From NCBI RefSeq assembly GCF_003576475.1, contig NZ_QWGR01000008.1, positions 18,099 through 82,098 of the forward strand: a stretch of 64,000 nt of DNA, written 5' to 3'. This document shows positions 18,201 to 28,006 of the stretch, piece after piece. Origin of the DNA: Maribellus luteus. Lineage in GTDB: Bacteria; Bacteroidota; Bacteroidia; Bacteroidales; Prolixibacteraceae. A program made the position numbers and the translations under genes. The notes beneath the pieces are model-generated. The model saw nothing but the letters and a program-made list of their open reading frames with translations, was not told where the DNA came from and searched no databases. How positions within the stretch are numbered: the stretch's first letter is position 1; every line of letters begins with the position of its first letter.

Positions 18201-21200
18201 AATTCACTCTGATCGTTACAGCTAACCATGTTAGAAACAACATTAATCACATCCAATTTTGCAGGCTGTTCAATGTCTACAACAACAGGTCCATAAATAC
18301 AACCTTTGGCGTCGCGAATCCAGATTTTCTTAACATCGGCCCGCACTCTACGGTCGAAAATGTATTGTCCACCTTCGTTCCAACCTTCACCAGCTGTATT
18401 AACCCATCTTTCTTCAGGGATAGTATTAATATCTTCGAAAACGCTCACATTTTCAGTTACTTCTGAATAAGGAGCAGTTCCTCCAGAAATTTTATAACGT
18501 AAGATACCATCATGTGTTTCAAAACAGCTTGGATAAACCAAAGTAGTTTCCAAACGTAAAGGTTCTGGCTGTGTGAATTTCAACTCGTAAGTTACATTAC
18601 AGCCATTTTTATCTTCAATTGTTAATGTATAACAACCAGCAACTAAATCACTAAAGTCACCTGTTGTATTTACCAATGGATTTACACTAGGAGTCGTTAC
18701 ATCCGCGTCATCACAGTCGCCTAACCATGTTAACGTATACTCATATTCGCCATAACCACCTGTGGTAGCAGCGAGCAGACCTGTTAACATACCGTCGTTA
18801 GAAGGCATAGATACCTCTCCGTCCCAAATATTACAAGTAAGGTCTTTCTTCGTAACAGCATTCCAATCTATTTCGATCGCATCCGCGCCACCAACAGTAA
18901 CGGTATGGAACTGGATAAGAGCAGGATTTTCAATTCCACAGAAATCGCGTACTGCAAAATGGTAGGTACCATCTTGTACTGTTTTTACCAACAAGCTATC
19001 GTTAGCTGGGTCACCATTTTGGAATGCAGCCCAAGTAACTTCTTCCCACCAGTTGTCGTTGGTGAAAATTTCAGCCTGCTGCGTCATCACATATTGGTAA
19101 CGTTTCGCACCAAGAACTCCAGGAATCAGGTAACGTCCGTTAAGAGCCTTAAACTCAATAGTACCATCGGTACTTCCGGCACAACCGGCATCTACTACTA
19201 TAGGTTCAGTAAGCGCAAGTGGCAGCGGATCAATGATCTGTACTTTTTCAATGTTTGAATAACATCCCCACTCATCTTTTACAACCAACCAGTAAGTACC
19301 GGCGCCAAAAGCTGAGTTATGATTTACCACTTCACCAGTAGAAACAACAGCGGAACCCATTCCGGCAGGATCTACATCAGTAATGTAAAGAACAGGATTT
19401 CTTTGTTGTTGGAATCCTTGAAGCGGACGGGTTACCCAACCTGAATCAGAAGTCCAGATATTAATATCGATGGTCATAGTACCGGTGAAATGTTCCATCG
19501 GAATTCCATACCATTCGAAGTCATTCAGGTAGTCGAAATCCATGTCAACACCTTCATCGCAATTGAAGAAAGCGGGATTCCAGAAATAGAACGGACCATT
19601 CTCATCTCCAAAATAAGGGCAGCTATTTCCTGGCTCGGCATTAAACAGGTTGATTTTTGCCTCTGCACATGGAGTGTAGATTTTATCCACAAAATCGATC
19701 ATATTTTCAGAGTCGGGCAGGTCGATCATTACAGTTGTTGTGCATTCATTTGCATCCATAACTGTAACGGTATGAGGTTCATTATCTATTGCAAAGTCAG
19801 GATAACCAACCCAGCTGATCCAGTCACCATCGTCCATTTTGTACTTATAGCTTCCATCAGAGAAAGGAGTTCCACCCCAGGCATTTACTACCAAGCGACC
19901 ATCGGTATTATCCGGGCACGAGGGAGGCAAGGTTTGGAAGAAATTAACCCAAGCGTTCAACTGAGCAGGTTCTTCCATCGTAAATGGATACTCAAGATTA
20001 CAACCAATTGTATTGTCTACAATCGTTACAATATAGTTTCCGGCCGATAGTGTCCAACCGTTATTTGAAGCTACTGTCTGAATTGTATCATCATTGGTTA
20101 CGTCATAAAGAATGTATTCAATATCATGACTGGCATTAGAACCACTAATCACCACTTTTACATCGGCTGATTCATCGTTACACAGAATTTCATCCATATC
20201 CAGATCCACTTCATAAGTAAAGATCTTGATGGCATTGTCGCCATTGGCATTCATGTAAGTAGCCGAACAGCCATTATCATCGTAAATCTTGGCATAATAA
20301 ACATGCGGAGCCAAACCTGTTGCATCGGCAGTTAAAGCAAGATCAACAACAGGAGTCCCTGAGTAATCAGAAGTAGTAAATAATTGCCAGTGAGCAGAAC
20401 CACCTTCAAAAGTACCACCGTTGGTACCGGCTAAAAATGGAGCTTCATCCAGCGTAATCGTTCCGTTAGGTGTCTCACAGCCAGTATCGGTATGATCCAA
20501 CAGGTTGAAAACAATAGCAGCTGGTTCAGTAATATTAACAGTAACTGAGTAATCACAACCCACGCTATCAATAACGGTCACTGTATGAGCTCCCGCTGCC
20601 AATCCAGTTTTTGTGTAGGTTAATTGACGACCGATGTAAACCTCGTCGATCCAAAGATTGTAACCGTTAACAAAAGGTGTTCCTCCAGTAATAGAAGTAA
20701 CTGAAATCTGCCCTGTAGCAACATTATTACAAGTCAGGTTAACCTGAGTTGTTACAATATCAAAAGCATCCAGAGTATCCTGTACTTCTACAGTTTGCCA
20801 CCATGCAAGATCTCTGATGTCCTGACACTCATTCGCATCCTGAACCGCTACATGGTACATTCCAACACCGCGTTCAAATATATTATTCGTTTTTGCATAG
20901 CTGGCAACAACATCCATTCCCTGTGATGCATTGCTGGTGTTGGCAAAATCAGCCTGCACCTGCGCCCAATTAGCATCTGGAACAATAAAATAAGTATATT
21001 CCTTGGTACCACCAGCAGCAAAAACTTCTATATCGCCATTACCTCCAGGGCAATTAGTATAAACAATTTCTTCTGTTGTAAATGATAAAACAGCTGGTGC
21101 ATCTACATCAAACTTTTTATAGTAAGATACACATGCGCCGTCCATTACCCTAACTGAGTTCTCTACCGAAGGAGCGACAACGTCTGCTGACGGACTAACA

Positions 21201-21946
21201 GTAAAAGAACTGCCATTATAAGAGTAAGTATATCCGTTCGCAGCAGGAGAAGTAACCGTAGCAATGGCATCATTTCCATTACAATCAGCCATACCTGCAT
21301 CTACAACTACATCTTCAATGCCTTGTTTAACAGCCAATGTACCACCACTGGTCATCTCTGTTAAAATATCTGTCACATCCGCAGGATATACATTCCAAAA
21401 TGCACTTGCACCCCACGTAAGAGCAGAAGCAAAATCAAAATTTGGAACCGGTCCATAAGTGTGAGGATAACCATCTAACTTAAACTTCAGTTTGACTACC
21501 AAAGTCTTTTGATTCTGTTCTTCAACTGTGCTTCCAATTGTACCATTGTTTACTGGATCATTATTGCTATCCCACTCTAAACGCAATGAGCTGGATGACA
21601 ATTCCGTAACACTAAAAGTACTGGTTGCAGCCAGAGTAGGATGCAAACTTGCGACATCATACCCCACATAACTAAATGCATTCGTATTTGAATAATTCAA
21701 TACGAGTGAGAATGTGTCTATTTTTATGAAGTCACGCATATAAACGTTCACCTCATAGGTATTATCGTAGCGATAACAATAAGGATTGTCACCGTTACCA
21801 CTCTCAGCCCAAACATGATAGGTATCCTGAGGCTGCGCAAAAGCGGCAACAGTCATCAGAATCGCAATCATGCTTAAGCCAACCTTTCGAAAAACACTGC
21901 TAAGGACAGGTTTACCGAACAAAAAATTTAAAGTAAATTTTTTCAT
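15212..21946 (-). CDS. Giant secreted SprB-repeat-like protein with T9SS sorting domain
   Basis: A 2244-residue exported protein. After a long signal peptide (cleavage near AFAQ, about residue 38) comes a cohesin-like beta domain (about 40-210). About ten to fifteen repeats of roughly 100-150 residues follow. Most contain a 'GGTP'-type turn (ITGGTPFVNGY, AWGGTPFSDGS, ISGGTPGL, VSGGTPFGTG), a later 'D.NGC' cysteine and 'EP..L' ends, the pattern of SprB/gliding adhesin repeats. A bacterial Ig-like (Big_5) domain lies at about 2040-2150. The last about 75 residues (VYPNPF...GVYVVTLIANDEIVKSERIIKR) form a type A T9SS sorting signal. It should be exported by T9SS and displayed or released outside the cell. 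An adhesin or gliding role is inference. It has its own promoter and terminator. Confidence 0.93.
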   Translation of the reverse strand: MKKFTLNFLFGKPVLSSVFRKVGLSMIAILMTVAAFAQPQDTYHVWAESGNGDNPYCYRYDNTYEVNVYMRDFIKIDTFSLVLNYSNTNAFSYVGYDVASLHPTLAATSTFSVTELSSSSLRLEWDSNNDPVNNGTIGSTVEEQNQKTLVVKLKFKLDGYPHTYGPVPNFDFASALTWGASAFWNVYPADVTDILTEMTSGGTLAVKQGIEDVVVDAGMADCNGNDAIATVTSPAANGYTYSYNGSSFTVSPSADVVAPSVENSVRVMDGACVSYYKKFDVDAPAVLSFTTEEIVYTNCPGGNGDIEVFAAGGTKEYTYFIVPDANWAQVQADFANTSNASQGMDVVASYAKTNNIFERGVGMYHVAVQDANECQDIRDLAWWQTVEVQDTLDAFDIVTTQVNLTCNNVATGQISVTSITGGTPFVNGYNLWIDEVYIGRQLTYTKTGLAAGAHTVTVIDSVGCDYSVTVNITEPAAIVFNLLDHTDTGCETPNGTITLDEAPFLAGTNGGTFEGGSAHWQLFTTSDYSGTPVVDLALTADATGLAPHVYYAKIYDDNGCSATYMNANGDNAIKIFTYEVDLDMDEILCNDESADVKVVISGSNASHDIEYILYDVTNDDTIQTVASNNGWTLSAGNYIVTIVDNTIGCNLEYPFTMEEPAQLNAWVNFFQTLPPSCPDNTDGRLVVNAWGGTPFSDGSYKYKMDDGDWISWVGYPDFAIDNEPHTVTVMDANECTTTVMIDLPDSENMIDFVDKIYTPCAEAKINLFNAEPGNSCPYFGDENGPFYFWNPAFFNCDEGVDMDFDYLNDFEWYGIPMEHFTGTMTIDINIWTSDSGWVTRPLQGFQQQRNPVLYITDVDPAGMGSAVVSTGEVVNHNSAFGAGTYWLVVKDEWGCYSNIEKVQIIDPLPLALTEPIVVDAGCAGSTDGTIEFKALNGRYLIPGVLGAKRYQYVMTQQAEIFTNDNWWEEVTWAAFQNGDPANDSLLVKTVQDGTYHFAVRDFCGIENPALIQFHTVTVGGADAIEIDWNAVTKKDLTCNIWDGEVSMPSNDGMLTGLLAATTGGYGEYEYTLTWLGDCDDADVTTPSVNPLVNTTGDFSDLVAGCYTLTIEDKNGCNVTYELKFTQPEPLRLETTLVYPSCFETHDGILRYKISGGTAPYSEVTENVSVFEDINTIPEERWVNTAGEGWNEGGQYIFDRRVRADVKKIWIRDAKGCIYGPVVVDIEQPAKLDVINVVSNMVSCNDQSELHEGVTDDGSITFNIAGGWNIAELTNVFHYYVELWQGANKLETQTVNVIPVNGFVFDNLAAGDYVIKVYERSTDIAGTGYANPVTTYSGYASNESVWGQFAPYQNSNSACFAIEEVTVGEPAPIAYNVNWVDVQCHNTATGKIELTNISGGTPGLTSDNFQGYLVGLEGPADYDASLQTLAPGTYSEVYNSVTWFETTDDAFTFDNLVYGHYTIHIKDYNGCWIYKESGEIENPDTLKLVVVERLENALCYDGKGKIEIHATGGVQYSDGGYMYAVDSTLVPSPGSHLFPDHLDYATYINGLKWQKDPVFEVTAATWVGYVMDSVGCIVGFSTDENGTPIMHHRTTVLEPDPIVAASLGQIEAECYAYADGSITIGSITGGNGSPWTIRVYGVAYDGETVVDKTYTRTASSGINLEGLLASTNKTNTATMTAADKYSIVITDAEGCESVVYHQYVLQPEPFVVELKDKQNSFICPNDQGGLFELEVVSGGTPFGTGPDNKPLYEYKWEAFTDEALTQRVDSLSDDIWGYTRTFNGYGDLYYTIYARDANGCETSADTFVVAPVEVEMTVKNTTCKDDPKASALVTATGTEGRSFQVWYKEIEDQVNPAWTKHPVWFTSSIPLNQMFTYDTENVDDKHWVFMVVDTLGCMSEPDTMTFDSVFSSTAVSYEVAATEACQSIVTVTVNSGVAPFVVTLGDEQANVAEVGGSAAFTVDPGMYDLNVEARMYCGYSGSVTVERAIEPMAYDTISIYVDDSTTYTYTDAGVEMDTVVYGGDYEIPYIDTETGCDVMLMLHVKEMMRYQPELDTVSPMGTITDNHPTFVITFKDDVTFNEAGVLTVTKKDSANATLTITITPEMVSGNTVTVDYVYDSQLGGLDRFTTYVVAVDSGVVMGDGLPWDGKMSYAWEFTTGDFVTDITDIETVEFKVYPNPFSSFIRIDNAQKLDRVIVSNIAGQRVLDIENPTYEIRTGNLVTGVYVVTLIANDEIVKSERIIKR

Positions 21947-22047
21947 AGCAACTTGCTTTTAATTGAACTTAATTGATTGATCTTAATTTATTTAATTCTT
22001 TAATCATCCGTCGTGTCTTATTTGGCTTACAGGTATAGCAAACTTTA

Positions 22048-22079
22048 CAAACGTATAAAAATTTGCGTCAATGTACAAA
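22048..22079 (-). promoter_or_regulatory. Bacteroidota-type promoter of the giant protein gene
   Basis: On the minus strand, TTTG (22076-22079) is followed after exactly 20 bases by TACGTTTG (22048-22055), a full match to TTTG-N20-TAnnTTTG. It predicts an untranslated leader of roughly 95 bases before the ATG at 21946. Confidence 0.75.
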
Positions 22080-22365
22080 ATATATGCTGCATAATATACA
22101 CCGCTACTACTAATGTTTTCAACAGTTAGGGACTTAAATGTTTAACTCTTTAAATCAATTCAGGCTAAAAGGGATTAGACGACTGTCCCGATTCTGTGTT
22201 TTCTTGTAATTCCTTACAATTTTAAACTATTTTTTTTAATTACAACCTAGGTTAACACTATTTTTTAGCGTTATTCGTTGAAATAAATAACCATTAACTA
22301 AAAATGAATACAAACAATACTTTTGTTAACAATATTATCAAATGCCAACCTAAAAAAAAAGTTGT
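22080..22365. other. AT-rich divergent intergenic region
   Basis: The stretch separates the giant protein gene from a small plus-strand gene. A TACTTTTG -7-like box lies at 22318-22325, about 41 bases before the ATG at 22366. Nothing else could be assigned. Confidence 0.4.
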
Positions 22366-22557
22366 ATGTTAATAAATAAGCAAGCACCTGAATTATCCTC
22401 CCTCTTTCGAAATTTATTGATAATACTGGCGCTCATATTGCTGTTGGCTCTCGAATCGTGCAAAGGGTGCAAATGTCCGGCGTATAGTGAGCAACCCAAA
22501 ACGGAATCACCCGCTGCCAAAATTCCTGTGACATACCCTTCCTCTCTCGACAGTTAG
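22366..22557 (+). CDS. Small putative lipoprotein
   Basis: The 63-residue frame has a basic and polar start, a strong hydrophobic segment (about 15-30, LLIILALILLLALESC) ending in a possible lipobox Cys (ESCKGCKCP), then a short Pro/Ser/Thr-rich tail. The arrangement fits a small outer-membrane lipoprotein or a leaderless peptide. A TACTTTTG -7 box lies 41 bases upstream. I recognise no family. Small size and lack of homologues in memory keep confidence modest. Confidence 0.45.
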   Translation: MLINKQAPELSSLFRNLLIILALILLLALESCKGCKCPAYSEQPKTESPAAKIPVTYPSSLDS

Positions 22558-22815
22558 TTTCAAAGGTATGGGCAAGAGAATATGCGCAAAGCGGCCAATT
22601 TATGCGGGAAAGCGGGCTTTTTTTCCAGATGAAGTTAAATATCGAACATAAAAAATCAAACTATTTCGTTAAATACAAGTTATTTACTCCAATTTTAAGC
22701 CCCTGAGAATTCCATATTTCTCAAAAAGCGAACAACAGCCCGCAAATAAACGAAATACGCCACTCTAAACACTTTAAGTAATTATTAAGGTTAGAGCTAA
22801 AAGAAAATCGACAGC
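22558..22815. other. Gene-free stretch upstream of the GAPDH promoter
   Basis: AT-rich sequence with no open frame of protein character and no hairpin that stands out. Confidence 0.4.
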
Positions 22816-22846
22816 TTGTGTCTGTTCGCAAAATGTATTTACTTTG
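22816..22846 (+). promoter_or_regulatory. Likely promoter of the GAPDH gene
   Basis: TTG at 22816-22818 is followed after 20 bases by TTACTTTG at 22839-22846, seven of eight matches to the TAnnTTTG box. The transcript would start near 22853, leaving a leader of about 80 bases. Confidence 0.6.
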
Positions 22847-22861
22847 TGAGGCTTTATAAAA

Positions 22862-22880
22862 CTCAGGTTTTTATCCTGAG
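22862..22880 (+). promoter_or_regulatory. Hairpin in the GAPDH leader
   Basis: CTCAGG and CCTGAG pair around a seven-base loop (TTTTTAT), just downstream of the predicted transcription start and 51 bases before the ATG. It may stabilise the mRNA or be a regulatory element; there is no T-run directly after it, so it is not a terminator. Confidence 0.5.
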
Positions 22881-22910
22881 CATGAAATGTTTAGAAATAT
22901 TTTCTTTTAA

Positions 22911-23933
<1,023 letters not shown>

Positions 23934-23955
23934 TTCCACACTACGAGTATAAATG

Positions 23956-23985
23956 AAAGGGAATCGAAAGGTTCCCTTTTTTTTT
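23956..23985 (+). terminator. Terminator of the GAPDH gene
   Basis: AAAGGGAA and TTCCCTTT pair around an eight-base loop and are followed by an uninterrupted T-run, 22 bases after the stop codon. Confidence 0.9.
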
Positions 23986-24171
23986 GTTTCAAGCTGAGAG
24001 CTGCTAGCTTCGAGCCAAGAGCTAAAACCAAACTGATGGAGTGAAGGATTGAAGGACTGGATTATTGAATGCGTAAATGCGTAAATGTTTTCAGCAGCAC
24101 AGCATAACAGACGCTAGACACAAACTACTAAACAAAGGCTAAACTCTGAACACTGAACTTTGAACTCTAAA
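23986..24171. other. Word-like low-complexity intergenic sequence
   Basis: It contains AGCTGAGAGCTGCTAGCTTC, 'gtgaaggattgaaggactgg' and AAACTCTGAACACTGAACTT followed by TGAACTCTAAACT. These words resemble those at 5539-5730. No gene. Confidence 0.6.
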
Positions 24172-25425
24172 CTACTCGTAGCGAAGCGATTCAATCGGAT
24201 CCAGTTTGGAAGCTTTTTGAGCGGGATAGTAACCCGAAATAATCCCTACAAAGAAACACAGAATTACCCCCAGAATAATCCAGGTCCAGGGAATGATAAA
24301 GGAGGAGCCGATCAGCGAAGAAACCAGGTTACCGGCGATGATCCCAAGGATAATCCCAACGAAACCTCCAATCTGCCCCACTACAATTGCCTCAACCAGA
24401 AACTGTTGTTTTACCGTAGAACTTTTGGCTCCGATTGCTTTCCGGACGCCGATCTCCCGCGTGCGCTCGGTCACCGAAACCAACATAATATTCATTAAAC
24501 CAACCGCTGCGCCCAGCAAAGTTATCAGTCCGATGATGGTAGCCACAAAGGTGATGTTCTTTATATTCTCCAGCAACATGTTGGCAAGATTGTCGCTTTT
24601 CTCGATGTTAAAATCCGATTCATCCAGCGGATCAAGGTCGCGGACAACACGAAAAGTTGCTTCCGCCTGACCAACAGCCGCGTCCATTAACTCAGGACGA
24701 TCGACCATTACCTGCACGCCGAAATTCATGTTCGGACGGGAAAAATAAGTGCGTGCATTGGAGTAAGGAATAAAACACACCATATCGCTGTTCATTCCAA
24801 AACCACTTCCCTTTTTCTTTAATACACCGATCACTTTGTACTTTCCACTTCCGATACTGATTACTTTATCCGCCGGCTCCTCCCCCGATTTAAACAGGCG
24901 ACGCGCCAGCTCACTTCCCAGCAAAACCACATTACGTCCCGAAGCAATGTCCTGACCACTAAAACTCCGGCCTTTGCCCACCTCATATCCTGAAGTGGCC
25001 AGGTAATTCTCGTCGATCCCCCGCACCGTAATGTTCGGATTTGTTTTCTCCGACCCGTATTTTAAAGTAGCTGTTCCGGTACAATACACCGATATAGCAG
25101 TTTGTGCCGGAAAATTAAAGTTCTCTTTGAACTCTTTTGCCTGGTAATAAGATATGTAGGAATAATTTTTAGCCCGGTAACGTTTGGCCCCAATCTGCAC
25201 ATTCATTCCACGACTCGAAATGGAAAACGTATTGGCCCCCATAGAAGCAAACTCCTGGGTGATCGAATTTTTAATCGAATCAATGGCTGTCAGAATTCCC
25301 ACCAGTGCGGTAATACCCACCGCAATAATCAGCACCGTTAAAACGGTACGCAATAAATTGCTCTTGATCGAAATTAAAGCAATCCGTATGTTTTCTGCAA
25401 AAAGTGTGGTCCGCCGCATAAACAA
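24172..25425 (-). CDS. MacB/FtsX-type ABC transporter permease
   Basis: The 417-residue protein has one N-terminal membrane segment (about 20-45), a large extracytoplasmic MacB_PCD domain (about 50-260), and three C-terminal membrane segments in an FtsX domain (about 285-405). The latter holds the conserved '[26 protein letters not shown]' coupling region. Such permeases work with a LolD/MacB-type ATPase in lipoprotein release, peptide or drug export, or signalling. No ATPase gene lies next to it, so its partner must be encoded elsewhere. The substrate is unknown. Confidence 0.93.
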   Translation of the reverse strand: MFMRRTTLFAENIRIALISIKSNLLRTVLTVLIIAVGITALVGILTAIDSIKNSITQEFASMGANTFSISSRGMNVQIGAKRYRAKNYSYISYYQAKEFKENFNFPAQTAISVYCTGTATLKYGSEKTNPNITVRGIDENYLATSGYEVGKGRSFSGQDIASGRNVVLLGSELARRLFKSGEEPADKVISIGSGKYKVIGVLKKKGSGFGMNSDMVCFIPYSNARTYFSRPNMNFGVQVMVDRPELMDAAVGQAEATFRVVRDLDPLDESDFNIEKSDNLANMLLENIKNITFVATIIGLITLLGAAVGLMNIMLVSVTERTREIGVRKAIGAKSSTVKQQFLVEAIVVGQIGGFVGIILGIIAGNLVSSLIGSSFIIPWTWIILGVILCFFVGIISGYYPAQKASKLDPIESLRYE

Positions 25426-25804
25426 GTCTCAATTCAGAGTAAAAATAACAATCTTTCGGGTGTAATCTGTCACATCTAAAAGCAAATAAACCTATGCCCC
25501 GAATTATGTGCTATTAATTATGGTATAAGTATAGCCTGGCTTGCTATAATTACGAAAGCATCTCAATTATTTTTGACCACTTTAAGGGCCCACGGAAGAG
25601 CTGGATAAAATGTTACCAGACAGTCAAATGCCAAAAGTGTCGATCTCACAAACCAGAGGCGCCGGATAAAACAAACCTACTCTTTATGAATTGATATACA
25701 GCGCTTCAAATTAATTATACACGCATGAAATTAAAGGAAAGCATTCTGCCAATTGCCAAAAAATTACTTTATATTCGCACACCTAATTAGTTATCAAAAT
25801 AATA
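25426..25804. other. Intergenic region upstream of the FKBP pair
   Basis: No gene was seen. A TATATTCG sequence at 25770-25777, about 28 bases before the ATG at 25805, resembles a -7 box but has no well-placed -33 element. Confidence 0.35.
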
Positions 25805-26416
25805 ATGTCAAAAATCAAATTAAGCGACGATTTAGAAAAGTTTAGTTATTCATTGGGTTTAAGTATCTCTGCAAACCTTATCCAGTCGGGAGTTAAAACC
25901 ATTCACCCCGATGCATTTGTAGCAGCATTAAAAGATGTTTTCACAGGTGAGAAACCACAGATTTCGCCCGAGGAAGCCAACCAGATTCTGGAATCTTTTG
26001 TTGCACAGTCGCAAGCCGGAGAAAACAACAAAAACCTGGAAGAAGGACAGGCTTTTCTTGCTGAAAATGCCAGGAAAAGCGGAGTGGTTGTGCTGCCAAG
26101 CGGCTTGCAATACGAAGTGATGAAAGAAGGTGAAGGCGAAATTCCAACTTCCAGCGACCAGGTAAAGTGTCACTACCACGGCACCCTGATTGACGGCACT
26201 GTTTTCGACAGCTCGGTACAACGTAACCAGCCGGCAGTATTCCCGGTTAACGGCGTGATCCAGGGATGGGTAGAAGCACTTCAGTTGATGTCGGTCGGAT
26301 CGAAATGGAAACTTTTCATCCCATCGGAACTGGCTTACGGACCTCGTGGTGCAGGCGGTGCCATTGGCCCGAATTCCACCTTGGTTTTCGAAGTGGAACT
26401 ACTCGAGATTATGTAA
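25805..26416 (+). CDS. FKBP-type peptidyl-prolyl isomerase, cytoplasmic
   Basis: The 203-residue protein has an N-terminal FKBP_N-type helical region (about 1-90: 'SYSLGLSISANLIQSG...FVAALKDVFTG') for dimerisation. A C-terminal FKBP domain follows (about 115-203), with [14 protein letters not shown], 'VIQGWVEALQLMSVGSKWKLFIPSELAYG' and '[10 protein letters not shown]'. It has no signal peptide. It should accelerate proline isomerisation during protein folding. A paralogue with a lipoprotein signal follows 52 bases downstream on the same strand, suggesting a duplication in which the two copies were sent to different compartments. Confidence 0.95.
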   Translation: MSKIKLSDDLEKFSYSLGLSISANLIQSGVKTIHPDAFVAALKDVFTGEKPQISPEEANQILESFVAQSQAGENNKNLEEGQAFLAENARKSGVVVLPSGLQYEVMKEGEGEIPTSSDQVKCHYHGTLIDGTVFDSSVQRNQPAVFPVNGVIQGWVEALQLMSVGSKWKLFIPSELAYGPRGAGGAIGPNSTLVFEVELLEIM

Positions 26417-26468
26417 TTTGATTGTCCTTGACATTCGTGGTTTAGATCAAACATAAAATTTAATAGAA

Positions 26469-27182
26469 ATGAAAAATGCAATTCTTTTTGTAGCGGTCGT
26501 AGCAATGATGATCGCAGCAACATCTTGCCAACCTGGCGGTGCGCCTGATGTAAAACTTGAAACCCGTGTTGACTCAGCAAGTTATGCCATTGGTGTACTG
26601 GTGGGTGCCAACAACAAAAAACAACTGGAAGGAGCTCCCGGTGGTAAGGAAATGAATATCGAAGCAATGGCTCAGGCTTTCCGTTCTTCTTCATTGGGAG
26701 AAGAAGTTAAAATTTCGGAAGAAGATGCCAATGCACTGATTCAGAAATTCTTTATGGAAGAAAACGACCGTGAAGCTCAGGAAAACCTGGAAGCCGGTAA
26801 CAAATTCCTCGAAGAAAACGGTAAACGCGAAGGCGTAACAACTACCGAAAGTGGCTTGCAATACGAAGTACTGACTGAAGGAAGTGGTGAAAAACCAGCT
26901 GCTACTGATCAGGTGCGCGTACATTACCACGGAACCTTAATCGATGGTACTGTTTTCGACAGCTCAGTTGATCGCGGTGAACCAACAGTATTTGGTGTTA
27001 ACCGGGTTATTCCGGGTTGGACAGAAGCCCTTGAACTGATGCCGGTTGGATCAAAATGGAAAGTTTACATTCCTGCAGAACTTGCTTATGGCGAACGCGG
27101 TGCAGGTGCCAATATTGGCCCGAATTCGGCACTTGTTTTCGAAGTTGAATTACTCGAAATTGTAAAAGACGACAACAAATAA
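26469..27182 (+). CDS. FKBP-type peptidyl-prolyl isomerase lipoprotein
   Basis: The 237-residue protein begins with a lipoprotein signal ([16 protein letters not shown], Cys about residue 20), then an FKBP_N region and a C-terminal FKBP domain. The FKBP domain has [14 protein letters not shown], '[29 protein letters not shown]' and '[11 protein letters not shown]'. It is very close in sequence to the upstream gene in the catalytic domain but carries an insertion after residue 40. It resembles FkpA/Mip-like periplasmic isomerases and would act on proteins in the periplasm or at the outer membrane. A good terminator follows. Confidence 0.95.
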   Translation: MKNAILFVAVVAMMIAATSCQPGGAPDVKLETRVDSASYAIGVLVGANNKKQLEGAPGGKEMNIEAMAQAFRSSSLGEEVKISEEDANALIQKFFMEENDREAQENLEAGNKFLEENGKREGVTTTESGLQYEVLTEGSGEKPAATDQVRVHYHGTLIDGTVFDSSVDRGEPTVFGVNRVIPGWTEALELMPVGSKWKVYIPAELAYGERGAGANIGPNSALVFEVELLEIVKDDNK

Positions 27183-27211
27183 GATTCCCGTTTGGGAAAT
27201 CATGTTGATAA

Positions 27212-27247
27212 AAACCCTTTGTCTCGTTCAGGCAAAGGGTTTCTTTT
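27212..27247 (+). terminator. Terminator of the FKBP operon
   Basis: AAACCCTTTG and CAAAGGGTTT form a 10-bp stem around an 11-base loop, followed by CTTTTTT, about 30 bases after the stop at 27182. Confidence 0.88.
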
Positions 27248-27283
27248 TTATATTTTTGGGCCTCATCAACAAGAAAGGATAAA

Positions 27284-27655
27284 ATGGCATTAAGCGTAAA
27301 AGGAAAAGTAGATCAGATTTTAAAGCCTGAATCGGGAGTGAGCCGTGCAGGAAAAGAATGGAAGAAACAGGAATTCGTACTGGAAACGGAAGAGCAATAT
27401 CCCCGGAAAGTGTGTTTCACGCTGTTTGGTGAAAAAGTGGACCTGTTGAACGGGTTGAATGCAGGCGAAAGTGTGGAGGTTTCCTTTAACGTTGAATCGC
27501 GCGAATTTAACGGGCGCTGGTTTACCAACGTAAATGCATGGAAAATTGACCGCGCAACCGACGATCAGAACTTCCCGGAACCACCACCGGAGTTCAGAAT
27601 GCAAGATATCCCGCCGGAGCCGGGAGACGATGCGGCAGGTGATCTGCCGTTCTAA
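27284..27655 (+). CDS. DUF3127 protein (OB-fold, SSB-like)
   Basis: The 123-residue protein has the compact all-beta sequence of DUF3127: 'GVSRAGKEWKKQEFVLETEEQYPRKVCF', 'GESVEVSFNVESREFNGRWFTNVNAWKI', and an acidic tail ending GDLPF. Acidic C-termini ending in PF are characteristic of single-stranded-DNA-binding proteins, where they recruit partners. DUF3127 is predicted to be an OB-fold relative of SSB. A DNA-binding role is therefore plausible but unproven. It has its own terminator. Confidence 0.85.
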   Translation: MALSVKGKVDQILKPESGVSRAGKEWKKQEFVLETEEQYPRKVCFTLFGEKVDLLNGLNAGESVEVSFNVESREFNGRWFTNVNAWKIDRATDDQNFPEPPPEFRMQDIPPEPGDDAAGDLPF

Positions 27656-27682
27656 TAGGAAAGAATTATTCCAATACAATAA

Positions 27683-27716
27683 AAAGCCGGAGGTTTCAAA
27701 AACTTCCGGCTTTCTT
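27683..27716 (+). terminator. Terminator of the DUF3127 gene
   Basis: AAAGCCGGAGGTTT and AACTTCCGGCTTT pair around a short A-rich loop, followed by CTT. It lies about 28 bases after the stop. The stem also carries an A-tract upstream and could act on both strands. Confidence 0.8.
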
Positions 27717-27744
27717 ATCTTAATATGTATCGGTTTAAGCTTTG

Positions 27745-27915
27745 TCTATACCCATCCTCTTATCCTTCCCTGCAAGCACTACCCTCTATAAACATCTTTT
27801 TATGAGATTTGAAGAAAATACGAAAGATTCGTAATAAGAAACATGGAATAAAGAATAAAAAGTTTCCGATCCTTTTTTATTCGTTATTCCTTATTATTTA
27901 TTTCTTATTCTCCAG
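27745..27915. repeat. Dispersed intergenic repeat, copy B (long form)
   Basis: The copy begins with TATACCCATCCTCTTATCCT (27747-27766) and continues with 'TTTGAAGAAAATACGAAAGA' and AATAAGAAACATGGAATAAA. It ends with an opposing TTATTCGTTATTCCTTATTA and TTTCTTATTC. Copy D (48635-48772) shares the same order of blocks. No gene lies in the gap between 27656 and 28006. Confidence 0.75.
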
Positions 27916-28006
27916 CTTTTTTAGGTAAACGAGCTTTAAAATTAAGACCCTTTTATTTCTGCTGATTCGTCTGAATCATGGTTGTTTTATTCGTTTCAGG
28001 AACTAA

